Assembly: GCA_029964075.1 (NCBI GenBank)
Contig: CM057146.1
Location: forward strand, 8,947,501 to 9,011,500
DNA: 64,000 nucleotides
Direction: 5' to 3'
Source: Patiria pectinifera
Lineage: Eukaryota; Echinodermata; Asteroidea; Valvatida; Asterinidae
A program made the position numbers and the translations under genes. The notes below the pieces were generated by a model. That model was given only the letters and a program-made list of their open reading frames with translations. It ran no database searches and had not been told where the DNA came from. Of the stretch, positions 37,088 through 49,007 are shown in pieces (the first letter of the stretch is position 1; each line of letters begins with the position of its first letter).

Positions 37088-37470
37088 GGCAAAAAAAAAA
37101 GTCTCCGGTTTCTGGTATGGAGCTTGTCCAAAAAGTGGTGCGGCGACGCGGCTTTTTTTTTTTTTTTACCCGACTTTTTTGCTTCAAATTTGCTTCAAAT
37201 GTCGGCTGATGACTGCAAATGGTGCCCGACTAAACTTAGTGCAAATATATGGGAGTCCAGAGAGGCCACATAAAGCTTATTCTCGATCATAACCCCATCT
37301 AAAAACACGTTGAAATTGCGCAGCAGCAGAATTCCAGTCAAACCAGTGAGTTTGGCGGTTTTGAGACATCATCTTTCACTGAAAAAAAAAAAACTTTTTC
37401 ATTTTGCCGACGCGCATGGCTATGGCGACGCGCGCGCATACCAGAAACCGGAGACTTTTTTTTTTTGGCC
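37088..37470. mobile_element. PIF/Harbinger-like MITE upstream of ARPC1
   Basis: The termini GGCAAAAAAAAAAGTCTCCG and its complement, continuing to GGTTTCTGGTATG, are inverted repeats of about 32 bases. TAA flanks both ends (37085-37087 and 37471-37473). A three-base TWA duplication with GG-starting ends fits the PIF/Harbinger superfamily. It lies about 240 bases upstream of the ARPC1 start codon, in the likely promoter or first intron. Confidence 0.7.
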
Positions 37471-37930
37471 TAAAGGGCAGTGTTTTGAATTTTCGAGGGA
37501 AATTTGGGGGTAAGTGATGATGACGACGACAAAACGCAACACGAAAATAAAGATGACGATCACCGCGCAATGTACGTGATGTACCGTGAACGCACAAGGC
37601 GCGCTAAATCGCACGGCACCAACCGTAAACCGCGTAGGAAAATCGTAATTTCTACCCCAAGAAACTGTTCAAAAATTACAAAAAAGGTGTCATTATATTG
37701 AGAGAAGTCTGCTTTAGGTTGAAAAGGTCATTTTTGAGTAATAAAAACACCCTTGACTCTAATTTGATTGAAACTAAACAGGGCCCTACACTTCACGATC
37801 GCCATAATATTGCAACCCGACGCCACTTTTTTCTTCATATATCATCTCAATGAAGGTCATTCATTGCAAAAATGATGATAAGACATGAATCTGGAACTAC
37901 AAACTATTTCCAATTTTGTTGGTAAATACT

Positions 37931-38597
37931 TAGTCCGAGTAACTACTTTATGCGCCCCTGTAGGCTTCAGTGGGAATTGTAGGCTTCAGTGGGAATTGGA
38001 AATACAAATGGTGGCGGTTAGGTTCACATACCTTAGAGAAGAAAAGAGAAATTTCACCTTCAATTCGGAAACTGAGCCTCGCCGAGCTGTCGTGCTGATA
38101 ACCGCCATCTTCAATGTTGTTGTTGCATACGATTCATTAAAATTTAAAGGTCAAACTGATGACGTACGACGCGTCGGCCAAGTGCACACCCGCATTCACA
38201 GTCGGGCATATCGTGTGTGCACGCGTACACCGGCGACTGTTTCCTGAACGGCGCTGCCTGCACATATCGCATAGCCGTGTATGCGTGTTTGCGATATGTG
38301 CAGGTGGCTCGGTTTCCGAATTGAAGGTGAAATTTCTCTTTTCTTCTCTAAGGTATGTGAACCTAACCACCACCATTTGTATTTCCGATATCCCACTGAA
38401 GACTACAGGGGCGCATAAGGCAGTTTGAAGACTGTTTTTGTTGTGAAACCTGACGATTTTGATTGGGGGTACGAGTGAAAATGGTCAAAACACGTTAATG
38501 GTAACCATATACGGCCACATACCTAGAACTCTACGATCGCCCGATCATGTCCAAATGTTAAAAAAAGCGATCCTTAGAGTCCTAGTTACTCGGACTA
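37931..38597. mobile_element. Nested foldback element with about 130-base arms
   Basis: Outer tips TAGTCCGAGTAACT (37931-37944) and its complement (38584-38597) enclose long arms at 37947-38078 and 38306-38424 that match over most of their length. The left arm has an extra tandem copy of TAGGCTTCAGTGGGAATTG. The centre contains another palindrome (CCTGCACATATCGCA and its complement). Pairing appears to extend weakly outward to about 37883 and 38645. Confidence 0.85.
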
Positions 38598-38630
38598 GGA
38601 AATACTTGGAAAATTGGAAAGAAAAAATCA

Positions 38631-39381
38631 AAGATTCCCATATCTGGCTGGCTTGAGTAACTCCAGCTGACATGTTCCATATTCATTCACATGTAGCGCT
38701 GGAGGAATAACCTGTTCTGGAGGGCATTCTCGTTGTCTTGCGTTCCGCGACAACGCACCAGATGAAAATTGAACTCACTTGCGGCGCCTGAAAGCGGTGT
38801 GGTACCCACATACATCGCGCGCGCAGATTTTTTTTGATGTCATCATGTGATGCATACATTTACATAATTAGTAAAACAAAATGGAAGACAGCCGTTGGAA
38901 CTGGCGTATTTTTACGGACAAGCCACCGAAATCGTCAAGATTTTTCACTTTTTTTTGTGTGGTCTGTTTCAAGTCGATCATTAGGCTTCGTAAATGACTG
39001 CTGAATGTATGAGGTATGTAAATGAACTCTGGGGTGGGATAAAAGAGGTGAAATTTGGACAATTTTGGAGAGGCCGTTTTTTTAGGGTCTCTTGCTACCA
39101 CATTCTAACGAACAGGTTATTCCTCCAGCGCTACATGTGAATGAATATGAAACATGTCAGCTGGAGTTACTCAAGCTAATATCTGGCCATCACTTATTTT
39201 TCTCTTAAATGACCTATCACATCAGCCACCAGAAAGTGATAATACTAGCCTATGTCCTAAAAAGTCAAAATTAGCAGTGACAAATTTTGAATTTTTACTG
39301 AGAAAACACTCAGAAATTTTCAGACCAGTCCAATAGGGTTTGTGCACAGGGTGAAAAGTGATGGCCAGATATGGGAATCTT
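38631..39381. mobile_element. Second nested foldback element
   Basis: Outer 17-base inverted repeats AAGATTCCCATATCTGG at 38631-38647 and 39365-39381 enclose inner arms at 38652-38717 and 39110-39175 (GCTTGAGTAACTCCAGCTGA onward), which match almost perfectly. A further TATCTGGCCATCACTT pair lies at about 39180-39195 and 39355-39370. It begins just 33 bases after the preceding foldback element ends. Confidence 0.85.
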
Positions 39382-40393
39382 TCCAGAAAATGTTCTTGAC
39401 TCTCCATAGACTTTGTACACAATCGCGGAAGTGGCGTCAGGTTGCAACATTATTTTTCCAAAATAATACCCCGTCCTTTCTTTGTAGTACTTAATCCACA
39501 GAGGACCAGAACTTATTGCGGAAGTTAGTGAAAGGCAGATTGGTGTGGCGCAGCACATACGTACACATATCCATACATGGGGCTCGCTATAACATTGAAG
39601 AGCGCCGCCGCGCGCGCGAGCCCCGCCTTCCCACAACTTGTCATTGCAACTTCCTGGTTGTTGGACTGGATCATTTGTCACGAAATACTCCACCGAAATC
39701 CACACAAAATTCCTTAGGAACAAATACTGAGAATAACCGAATACTACGCGCTTACCTTTTTGTTTCTTTGAGTCAAAATATTGAAAATTTGCTTATTTTA
39801 GTCGAAGAAATTCGCGGACTCTGGTCAGTCAACGCGAAATGGGCGACAATTTTTTTTTAGCAGAGGACTGGGTGTGGTGTCTAGACTTCACTATCCAGTT
39901 TCAGTAGACGGCAAATAAAAAACAGGGGTCTGACTAGACGAAACCAATGTTTCCATAGGGGTGTTTTATTTGTCCACGTGGAGGACAATTTTATTTGTTA
40001 AGAAAAAAAGAAGAAGAGATTTTGTGATACACGAAATATCGAAACAAACGTAATAGAAAGAAAAATCTGGTTAAAAGTATCCGAATGTCTCATTGAGGAA
40101 AACGAACGCAAATATTATTACCGGTACATGTGACGCCAATGGTGTGAAATCAACCCTAGTCATAATGGTAGAGACCAAAACAGGCGTAGGCTAGGGGGCC
40201 AGGGCCGGTCTGGTACGGGTACGAGCTAGCACAATGGCTAGGTTATTTATTTCACCATCTAACCTCACATATGCATTACTAAATACTAGCTTGAAAGTGA
40301 ACTTTGTCCATATGTTAGCATAATCTGCTCACATTGCAATTCAACTACTTGAAATCATTCTAAACGCCAAAATAAACACTCTGTAGTGTCAAG

Positions 40394-41857
40394 ATGCAGA
40401 AAGTTTCCACTTTGGTCTCCGTGAGCTGGGTTGCCAAGCAGATTAATTCTCAAGCGAAGAATCTCCGCATCATTGATGCATCATGGCATCTTCCCGTGTT
40501 CAAACGTGATCCCCTGAAAGAGTACCGGGAGGGCCACATTCCCGGGGCCCTGTTTTTCGAGCTTGCTAAATGCAACGCGTCTACCAACCTAGCCCATACC
40601 CTCCCCAGTCCAGATGCATTCGCAGAATTTATTGGAAAACTGGGCATCGACAATGATACCCAGGTAGTTTTGTACGAGAACAACGCCAAGTTTGGGGTGT
40701 TTTCGGTTCCCCGGGTCTGGTGGATGTTCCGTGTATTCGGACACAACAACGTCTCTGTCATGGAAGGCGGTCTTCCTCTCTGGATCAAAGAAGGACACGA
40801 AACAACCGACGTCGTTCCCGAGGTTGACCCGGTAAAATTCAGGCCTTCTTTCGTTCCCGAGCTTTACAAGAGCCTGGCGGACATCGAGGCAAACTTGGAG
40901 GCAGAGACGTTTAAAGTGGCGGATGCTCGACCCAAGGGGCGATTTAATGGAGAGATGCCAGAGCCTCGAAAAGGTATCATGGATCTTAGCTACAGTCTAA
41001 GTTCATTTTCTAGGTCTGCCTCTGTTGCATTTTACTGCAAATGCAATGGACAGAAAAATTGATAGAAAATGCCTTGTGGAAGGGCAGCACTGCTCTTACA
41101 TTTAGACTTTCACAGAGGTCATGGCCTAGTTCACTAATTTTCCTCTTTCATGTCATCAAAGTCAATTTGAGCAGTGAGAAAATACAAGCATTTTCTTCAT
41201 GGCCTCCATTGAATTGTAATTGTTTTAGACTTGTTTTCCTATGTAAGGTCGTGTCCGAATCCCATGGCTACACTTGCACTACACACTGTGGAAGCCACTG
41301 ACTAGTGGCTATAGCCACTTCCCATAGACTGGTGTGTTACTGCCAGCCATAGCCATGTGATTCAGACACGGGCTGATAGTGCGTTATCAAGTATGAAATA
41401 CAAAGACTGGCCTGAGTATAGTACTGAAAATGTATGGATTTCTCTTAAGTATCAAATGTTAATCTGATTGAATTTTGATCCTGCTGATTTTCCACTCGGA
41501 AATAATTTGCATATTCACTAAATTATGTCCTTTTAACTTTTACTCTTCAAACCAACAGACATCGAGCCGGGTCACATGCCCAATGCCATCAATCTGCCCT
41601 TTCTGACCCTGCTCCAAGAAGAAGATGGGATCTCCAAGTTCAAATCTCCAGACGCGCTCAAGGAGGCTTTTGCCGAGGCTGGTCTGGACCTGAGCCAGCC
41701 CATCACAACGTCGTGCGGGTCGGGCATCTCGGCTTGCATCGTGGCCATGGGGGCCTACTTGGCCGGCAAGGAGGACGTGCCGGTGTTTGACGGATCCTGG
41801 GAGGAGTTTTACCTCAAGATGAAGGATACCAAGCCAGAAAACATCCTGAAGGGATAA
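40394..41857 (+). CDS. MPST: 3-mercaptopyruvate sulfurtransferase, complete
   Basis: Two exons, 40394-40973 and 41559-41857, join in phase 1 to give 292 residues, close to vertebrate MPST. The N-terminal rhodanese domain includes IIDASWHLP and PRVWWMFRVFGH. The linker carries GRFNGEMPEPRKDIEPGHMP with the arginines that bind mercaptopyruvate in the family. The C-terminal catalytic domain has the CGSG loop at Cys246 (TSCGSGISAC); CGSG marks MPST, where thiosulfate sulfurtransferase has CRKG. The enzyme moves sulfur from 3-mercaptopyruvate to thiol acceptors, thioredoxin or cyanide in cysteine catabolism and H2S production. No strong targeting peptide is obvious. A likely polyadenylation signal AATAAA is at 42139-42144. 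The start ATG follows an in-frame gap with no better upstream choice. Confidence 0.96.
41250..41370. mobile_element. Small MITE in the MPST intron
   Basis: CGTGTCCGAATC with CCATGGCTA at the left end is mirrored by TAGCCATGTGATTCAGACACG at the right end. The 121-base element also holds internal GTGGCTATAGCCAC palindromic words. It sits in the only MPST intron. Confidence 0.75.
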
Positions 41858-42477
41858 AAGTGCAGAACACACTACGCTCGGGTGAAAAACTGTTCCACCC
41901 AGGAAGATTCAGAGTGTGGAATCGTTTGTTGTAGTTGGTTCTGACACAGTCGCCCAAGCCTAGCAGTTAACTCTCAGTCCACTGCAAGATCTCCTTGCGT
42001 TCCAGATATCGACCCAAAAAAATCAGTAGAACTGTATTAGCGAGTTATTAGCTGACTAGAATTAACAGACATCGGTTAAAAGTGGTGGGAGGAATCAGAG
42101 ATTTTAAAATCCGGTTATCCTAAAACTTTTCTCAACTGAATAAACGGTTATCTGATTTCACCGGAAGTTCCCATCCAGCTCACAGTCATGCCAACTAAAT
42201 GTGATGAGTGAGGTGCCACACACATTGCCTTTCCTATGATTGGGTAAAGTTTGCAGGATTCACTGAACACTGGGCCTTTACAAAAAAAACCACTCCAGAG
42301 CTGTAAGTGTAATGTTGAAAAAAAAAACATGTATGGGAACTCTCTGATAAGGGGTAAAAAGCTAGATCACTAGCTAGTGAATGCAGTTACGATGTTAGGA
42401 TGTGGGGACATTTTAACAAAGGCCTCCTTTTTTCCCTTGCAATTTGAATTTTTGTCGGATGTCACTTAATAAGTCTT

Positions 42478-42596
42478 GTACTGATGATGTCACACTTTGT
42501 TTACGTGTGTGCTTTCCTATGTCGCTGAGTGGACCGTGGCCCCCACTGGCTCCATAGGAAAGTGCACATGTAAACAAAGTGTGACGTCATCAGTAC
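42478..42596. mobile_element. Foldback element with 44-base arms
   Basis: The arms 42478-42521 and 42553-42596 (GTACTGATGATGTCACACTT onward) pair with few mismatches across a 31-base loop. A looser relative with TGATGACATCACATTTTATT occurs at about 47620-47660, and an inverted match lies at about 47870-47900. Confidence 0.8.
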
Positions 42597-45500
42597 AGAG
42601 GCTTACTGATGTGCACATACATGTACCTCACTACAAGCCCGCGGGAACGGGGGGTGCTGTAGCACCCCCAACTTTTTGGATTGGGTGCTGGAAAATGCTT
42701 CAGCACCCCCTACTCCCGAAAAAAAATGTGTTCCAGCTAGTAGTGTTCTATGACGACGAAATTGCGCCGCTACGTTATACATTATGCTTGCTCTACAAAA
42801 TCTCCTTCGTTTTGTTCGTTTCTAGTTTGCCGCAGCTAAGCACGGCGCTTCGAACGTCTTGCACAAACACTGTAAAATATCAAGAGGAGGTATTTTCTAA
42901 ATTTTCAGGCAGTGCAGAATCGATATTTCTCTCAAGGTATCTAAAATCATGACATGTCTATGATATTTCAGCCATGATGGAAGCTTTGACCCGAAAGCAA
43001 TAACCTCGGCCATGACAATGGTGGCAAAGTTGATATATGCTTGCCAGGGTTTTTTTCATTCGATCTTTCAATAGGGGCAAATGTTCATACCTTTCCCCTG
43101 AAGGTTTTTCTTTACATTTAAAAGTTGCATTGACGTTGCTAACACTCTGTACACAGCATTAACAAATAGCAAGGTTCACACACATCTCCAACATAATGGT
43201 AGTGGAATTGGCTTTCATTGAAACTAGTCATGCTTTGCGCCAATTCCAGTGTAGTTTCATTTTAATAAAAAAAGCTATTCATGTTTTACCCTCTGCAAGT
43301 TTTTCCTCATAAAAACTCATTAGACCGATAAATCCCCGCCCAGCCCCAAACTTGCCATCTGCCAATCATTAACATAAAGATGCATTTGGTCTTTCAGTCT
43401 TTTATATTTGCCATTCCCTGTAACAAACAAATAACACTGCAAATATATCGAGAGCTACATCGTTTGGTGAGTTAGAACTATGTGAATATTTATATGAACA
43501 GAAATTCATCCGCTTCCAGTGGAACCATTTGTTTTAACTTAACCAAAAAACATCCTTTCAGGTTTTATAAGTTTCAGTATACTTCTGTATATTTCATCAC
43601 AGTGCATCCAGAACTCCAACATTTTCCGGGGCCTTAAAGCGGGCCCCTGGCCCTGTGGCCCCACGCCGTAAGGGCTCGGAAAATAGAACAAAACATACAC
43701 GAAGGAATTTACTAAATGTAAGAATGCAGCCTTGCAACAATAATATTTACATGCAATGTCATGCATAGTGATACAATTCTTTTTCAAGAATCAAATGGAA
43801 CCAAAAATGGAGATAAAGGGCTTTAAGGGCAACAGTATATTGTAAACAAAATAATGAAATAAATTGTCTTTATAATCTCAAAAAACTTGCTGAAAAAGTC
43901 AAATGAAAGTGGCCATGAATCGCTTCAGATTGCACCACAGAGCATCTATATTCCAAAATTAAGCCACGACGTAATGGTTTTGCGCTCCGCTTTCGCATTA
44001 ATTTTGTCCGTTCTTTTTTCCAGCACCCCCTGGCAAAAGTTTGTTCCAGCGGCAGTGCCTCACTAATGACATTATAACTCACAAAAAGTGAAACTTGCAC
44101 AACGTTTTTGCAGAAACTAGTACTGTCTTATCAGATGTGAAGCATATTAACATATAGAGCAGGGAGAAATAGGTGAAGGTAAAGTGTATTAAATTAGATA
44201 TATGTACCCAGATGTATCTAGGGTAGTAGTTTTGGTAACGGTTTACAGAGACCATATTTTTATTAGAATTCAAATTTTAATTAATGTTACTTGGAAATTT
44301 TACTATTACATAGTTTGAATTTATATCCTAACTATCCCTTGCCAATTGCTTTGAAATTTATCATTTTTAAAAACTTACTTGTCAAAAACAAGGTAAAGTT
44401 AAAGGGATGTTTGTGTTCCTCCTTGGCAACAAAATAAACATTTGTCCAATTGATTTGACATGTCCAGATGTTGTGAGATGTACTCTCAATGGATACTTTT
44501 ACACTATAAGTTTCAAAATGGTCAAAGATTAGGAGCCGAGATCCGAGGGCGAACTTCAACCACACGTAACAATTGTGAACAATCAGCCATAGGTGAACAA
44601 TTGTTACATGTGGTTGATTTACAAATAGGTATTTTTAGTCCAAAGTCCAATAAATGGACAATGCCATGGTTGGTTGGTTTTCTCTTGTATGCTTGATAAC
44701 GACTGATGACTGGTCTTTCATAATAGATACCAAGTAGAATTTTTGAAAAGCACACTTGACAAAAATCGATATTTTAAAATTGGTGATTTGAGTCCCCAGT
44801 GCAGTTGGCAAATGGAGGCGAGTTCATATTTAAGCATTTCTGTCCGTAGTGGATTGATAGTATGATCCAATTTTTTTGGTAGATAACAACCAAGACACAT
44901 AGCATTCTTACCATGCATAAAAAGAAAATTGATGCATTCAGGTTTGCTTGAATTTGTAAAAAGAGGAGAGTGGAGCATTTTTTCGGGACACCCTGTACAA
45001 CAATTGCTTTTGATGTAATATTCAGAAATGGGTGGATTTGGGTTTAGTATTTTATAGCAATTATGTTAATACACTGCCTAGCTGGCTTGCACCTGTTCAA
45101 GGATGCGTAACCGATTACAAACAAAATGTGGACTAACTAAATTTAATAAATTAGGGGCAGTATTTGAAAAAAAGTATGTATTTTTCCCCAACGGTGGTGG
45201 GCCGACCATCGTTGGAAATGGATGTACATGTACACAAATTTCACTTGTCTTGAAAATGACAGCACACCAGGTGCCATGATTTCACAGGATGTTGAGACTA
45301 TTATTCACTTACAGTCAAGTAAAATATTTTGGTAGATTTGTTTTTTGAAGTTTGTAAATGTTGAATACTACCTTTAAACATGATTTATTTTTGTACCTCT
45401 TGATGATTACGTGTGTAAACTGACCTCTCATAAAAACTTATATCCAGGACAAATTATTGGGGAATAGGGGTCAATACTATTATTTTGGTAATGAAATTTA

Positions 45501-45838
45501 GAGTTTCTTTCGAAAATGAAATTTCTATTTGAAATTCGAGCCATGTGAATGCTGTTCATACCTCATGCCAAGCGCAAGCCTTGTGAATTTTGGAAGGTGA
45601 ATTTTGCAAAGTGCAGAGTTAAACTCACAGTGTGAATAATTGATGGGACATCACAGATTTGTTTTCGCAGTCACACCAATCATGAATTTGCTGTAACTCA
45701 AAATACAATCTGGATCAAGTTTTGAATAGTACTACGGCCCGGAATCAACACTAGTATTTCATGTTTTTTTTCTTCTAAATCTTGACTTACCAATTTGTTT
45801 CCATATATCTTACACTTTTCATGATACAATTAAGAATT
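42597..45838. other. Gene-free stretch
   Basis: No exon is recognised. Two segments (about 42702-42737 and 44023-44053) share CAGCACCCCCT followed by a TGTTCCAGC word and may be parts of one decayed transposon. A 24-base hairpin is at 44558-44619 (CAACCACACGTAACAATTGT arms). The sequence CGGGACACCCTGTA near 44984 looks like one end of a TA-flanked mariner-type element whose partner end was not found. Confidence 0.4.
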
Positions 45839-45916
45839 GTTGACTGCTGTGATTTGGGATATGGAATGGAAGCCGGGGTGCTATAAAGGGCCATATCCCA
45901 CATCACAGCAGTCAAC
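45839..45916. repeat. Compact 26-bp hairpin
   Basis: GTTGACTGCTGTGATTTGGG followed by ATATGG at 45839-45864 pairs with 45891-45916 at 25 of 26 positions across a 26-base loop. The size resembles a microRNA precursor, but the near-perfect pairing and repeat-rich setting fit a tiny MITE equally well. I do not recognise a known microRNA seed. Confidence 0.7.
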
Positions 45917-46559
45917 AGTTGTTTGTTACATCATGCCAGTAAGTCAAAACGATAAAGGGTTTTAACTCACTATGCAAGAAATAAATTAAATCACAGATTT
46001 TTGATGTTGAAATTTGAGCTTTTCTTCTGAGTCGCAAGGCACACGATCCATGCAAGTGCCCTTAATGTGCACGCAATGTAATGTAGAACTTTATACAATG
46101 CAGTGTATATGAGGTAATTATATATGCAACGCAGTGTATATGAAGAAAAGTAGACTGGACATGCGACCAGTATAATTGCAGTCTCCGAGACACGATGTAA
46201 CAATTGTATTTATTACGCAGACCTGTAATATTTTCAGAATTTTTGTGTGTATGTGAAAAGTTAATGGTTTACAACCAAAGGAATTTAATTTTAGGTTATT
46301 CTACATGTACGACAAATTGTGATTTCATGTAGATTTTTCTGTGTGTTGTAGCAAAACTCTGGAGTTGGAAAGTTTTGGGTTCCCAAACGGTTGAGTTGTA
46401 TGCCTAAAATATATTGTGAGAAATGATCATTCTTGATGTACATATTTAGTTCAAACATGCATTTATAATCTTGGCTTTCTCTTTTCTGTGGTTAGATTAT
46501 TTTAAAAGAAGAACGCACAAAAACCTGCACGAGTACACTGTGTATGGACTAACAACGTA

Positions 46560-47014
46560 CACTGAACCAAAAAAGAAAGTCCCCCTTCCAATACTTTTTT
46601 GTCTAACTAAAAAACCACTGAGCACCTCTCGCTCAAATAATGACTAATCAGTGCAGAAATTCCTTAGCAATCCAGCCATACTCTTTATTTGGCCCAAAAC
46701 AGTGATACTGTGTACAAATTTATGCAATTTATGACAAATGATACCGAAAACAGTTGCACTTTTTTATACGTGCAAGTTGTGGTTCATACTCACCTTGCAG
46801 TTGCACGTATACAAAAGTGCATTTTTTTTTTTGGTACCATTTGTCATAAATTGCATAATTGTGTACACATAATCACTGTTTTGGGCCAAACAAAGAGTAT
46901 GGCTGGATTGCTAACGAATTTCTGTACTGATCAGTCCTAATTTGAGCAAGATATGCCCAGTAGTGTTTTAGTTAGCCAAAAATATAAGGGGGGTCTTTCT
47001 TTCTTGGTTGAGTG
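46560..47014. mobile_element. Long TA-flanked foldback element with about 215-base arms
   Basis: The whole 455 bases is one inverted repeat with a centre of about 18 bases near 46776-46793. The tips read CACTGAACCAAAAAAGAAAG on the left and the complement of CACTCAACCAAGAAAG on the right, flanked by TA at 46558-46559 and 47015-47016. Inner paired blocks include TTTGGCCCAAAACAGTGAT and ACTTTTTTATACGTGCAA. A mariner-type non-autonomous element is the best reading. Confidence 0.85.
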
Positions 47015-47016
47015 TA

Positions 47017-48180
47017 AATTTGTAATGCACAAAGTCTTCCTTGCGTGGACACTAACACCTTTATTCTGAATAAAACCCAACAAATATACATGGCATTTAT
47101 TGTTCCTTCTTATAAGTTGTGTGGCATGTAATGTAAATCAAGAGTGGGATGGGAGGATATCCCCCTATTCCCCCATTTTTTTTGGGGGGGGGGGAGGGGT
47201 TGAGATTTCTGTATTGATAAAACAGATACTGATCGCAAAATCCTCCAGTCAACACAGCATAAAAAAATTAAAAAGTACATGTAGTGAAAATTGGGGGAAA
47301 CAAAAGACAAATTTACTCGCTAGTATGTAATTTAACAGTTCAGTTGGAAACTGCTGAAAATTGAAGTCTTAAAAGCATGGATATAAAAAGTTTATTTTGT
47401 AGGTACCGTAGGCTTCGGTTTATGTGTATTTTACTTGCAGTGCAGTTCAATACTTTAAGGGGCAAGGGGGGGGGGGGTATGTCACAGGACTTCACTCAAG
47501 GCCGTTGGTAGTGCCTCTCTTATACCACCCCCCATAGGAATTGTGGAAAATGTAAATACATGTAAATAAATTACCCAATGCCCCCTCCCCCTCGGAATAG
47601 CCCGGCCCTTAGACATGATTGATGACATCACATTTTATTGACCTGCACTTTCCTGTACGTACAAGCCAGGTTGGGAAGAGTCTGTACTAATAAACACAGG
47701 GCCGGGGTGTGAGTGACCACTGATAAAAAATAGCTGAAAACAGCTGGAAATGGTGTAAAAAAGCTGGACTTTGGAAATCTCCTATAATACATGTACTTTT
47801 GTACACAGCAAGTGAGGGGAAAAAGCTGAAATCCAAAACATAAAGCTGAGATTTCACACCCCTGTTTAATAACAAAGTGCACATAAACTTGACATCATTA
47901 CATCCAGTGGTTGATCTTTTGGGAGGGGGTTGCAACCCCTTGCTGCTGACGACCCCCTCCCCCTGTATCAACCCCGTTTCCATCAGTTCCCTTTATCGCA
48001 GTATTAATTGGGCCTCGGTATTTAAATGCAACTGTGTAGGGCCTACATGTACCGCTGCTTTCCTCCCCCACTCCCTCCCTATATTTTTGGGACGTCATGT
48101 TAATTGTGTAAAAGCCCAATGATCGTTAAGCTTTTAATAAATAAACAAAACCCTTAAATTTAAATTTTTATAACTTTTAT
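47017..48180. other. Gene-free stretch with G-rich tracts and one MITE
   Basis: Poly-G runs lie at about 47181-47195 and 47467-47478. At 47697-47864 a short element has CAGGGCCGGGGTGTGAGTG at one end and the complement of CAGGGGTGTGAAAT at the other. No exon is recognised. Confidence 0.5.
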
Positions 48181-48196
48181 TTCCTAGGCATTTGCA

Positions 48197-48248
48197 CAGA
48201 CATGAAACTAATCTCTTTTTTGAATATTTGGTGGCTCTTGAAAGAGCC
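48197..48248 (-). promoter_or_regulatory. H2B histone 3'-end processing signal
   Basis: On the minus strand a stem-loop GGCTCTTTCAAGAGCC (48233-48248) is followed after 10 bases by a purine-rich downstream element CAAAAAAGAGA (48212-48222), where U7 snRNA pairs, and then by TCATGTCTG (48197-48205). It replaces a polyadenylation site in replication-dependent histone mRNAs. Confidence 0.93.
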
Positions 48249-48277
48249 AGGAGACTTGAAGGTGTTCGGTACACTTC

Positions 48278-48646
48278 TTATTTGGAGGTGGTGTACTTGG
48301 TGACGGCCTTGGTCCCTTCGCTGACGGCATGCTTGGCCAGCTCACCGGGCAGGAGGAGACGGACAGCGGTCTGCACCTCACGGCTAGTGAGGGTGGACTT
48401 CTTGTTGTAGTGGGCCAGGCGCGAGGCCTCCCCAGCGATACGCTCGAAGATGTCATTGACGAAGCTGTTCATGATGCTCATGGCCTTGCTTGAGATGCCG
48501 GTGTCTGGGTGCACCTGCTTCATTACCTTGTAGATGTAGATGCCATAGCTCTCTTTTCTCTTGCGCTTCCTCTTCTTGTTGGTGCTGGGAGCAGCCTTGG
48601 CCTTGCCGGCCTTCTTCTGTCCCTTTCCGCTTGGCTTAGGAGGCAT
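48278..48646 (-). CDS. Histone H2B, complete, intronless
   Basis: The 122-residue protein starts [20 protein letters not shown], has a basic [20 protein letters not shown] entry to the fold, the full histone fold, and ends AVTKYTTSK with the C-terminal Lys used for ubiquitination. An upstream in-frame ATG at 48700 was rejected because it would add 18 residues foreign to H2B and the TATA box lies just behind it. The N-terminus resembles starfish H2B and differs from the long sperm H2B of sea urchins. The gene is head-to-head with H2A, 361 bases apart, and has a TATA box, an octamer and a 3' stem-loop, so it is replication-dependent. Confidence 0.97.
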   Translation of the reverse strand: MPPKPSGKGQKKAGKAKAAPSTNKKRKRKRKESYGIYIYKVMKQVHPDTGISSKAMSIMNSFVNDIFERIAGEASRLAHYNKKSTLTSREVQTAVRLLLPGELAKHAVSEGTKAVTKYTTSK

Positions 48647-48708
48647 GCTTCTCAAATTCCGATGTACAGCAATTAGACGAAAATCTACTGTACCTTGCAA
48701 TTCAGACG

Positions 48709-48780
48709 TTTATATACCCTCCGCTATGCAAATGAGGGATTCTGTTCGCGATCCTGCCAAATGCCGTGCTTCGCTATTGG
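48709..48780 (-). promoter_or_regulatory. H2B promoter: TATA box, octamer, CCAAT
   Basis: Read on the minus strand: GTATATAAA at 48709-48717, the octamer ATTTGCAT at 48726-48733, a GATCG/CGATCC-like site near 48750, and an inverted CCAAT in TATTGGTC near 48772-48779. An ATTTGCAT octamer next to the TATA box is the classical signature of H2B promoters. Confidence 0.85.
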
Positions 48781-48845
48781 TCAATGGCACTCTTGTTTGC
48801 ACACGGCACTAAAATTTACGGCAGCCGCGTTGACGCTGTCTCTGC

Positions 48846-48931
48846 GATTGGTCGATAATGGCGAATGTTCATTGGACAATTGCAGAATCCTGCACAGGAT
48901 CCTCCTCAGAATCCTCTCGGTGGCTATAAAA
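48846..48931 (+). promoter_or_regulatory. H2A promoter and shared H2A-H2B module
   Basis: GATTGGTCGATAATG (48846-48860) and CATTGG (48870-48875) carry two inverted CCAAT boxes; GGATCC at 48898-48903 is the GATCC motif typical of echinoderm histone promoters; TATAAAA is at 48925-48931, about 80 bases before the H2A start codon. The same GATTGG..CATTGG pair with equal spacing is found upstream of H3. Confidence 0.85.
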
Positions 48932-49007
48932 TTGCGAAGCACACATTGAATGAGTCATTTTCTGATTTGACATTGCGTTCTGATTTGTCGAAAGAAATTT
49001 GCTGAAA

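Noticed and set aside
44980-45000. Complete mariner-type MITE ending CGGGACACCCTGTA
   Set aside because: Only one terminus was found; no matching left end could be located.
48647-48700. Upstream in-frame start for H2B
   Set aside because: Would add 18 non-histone residues; the TATA box is at 48709-48717, so 48700 would lie at or before the transcription start.
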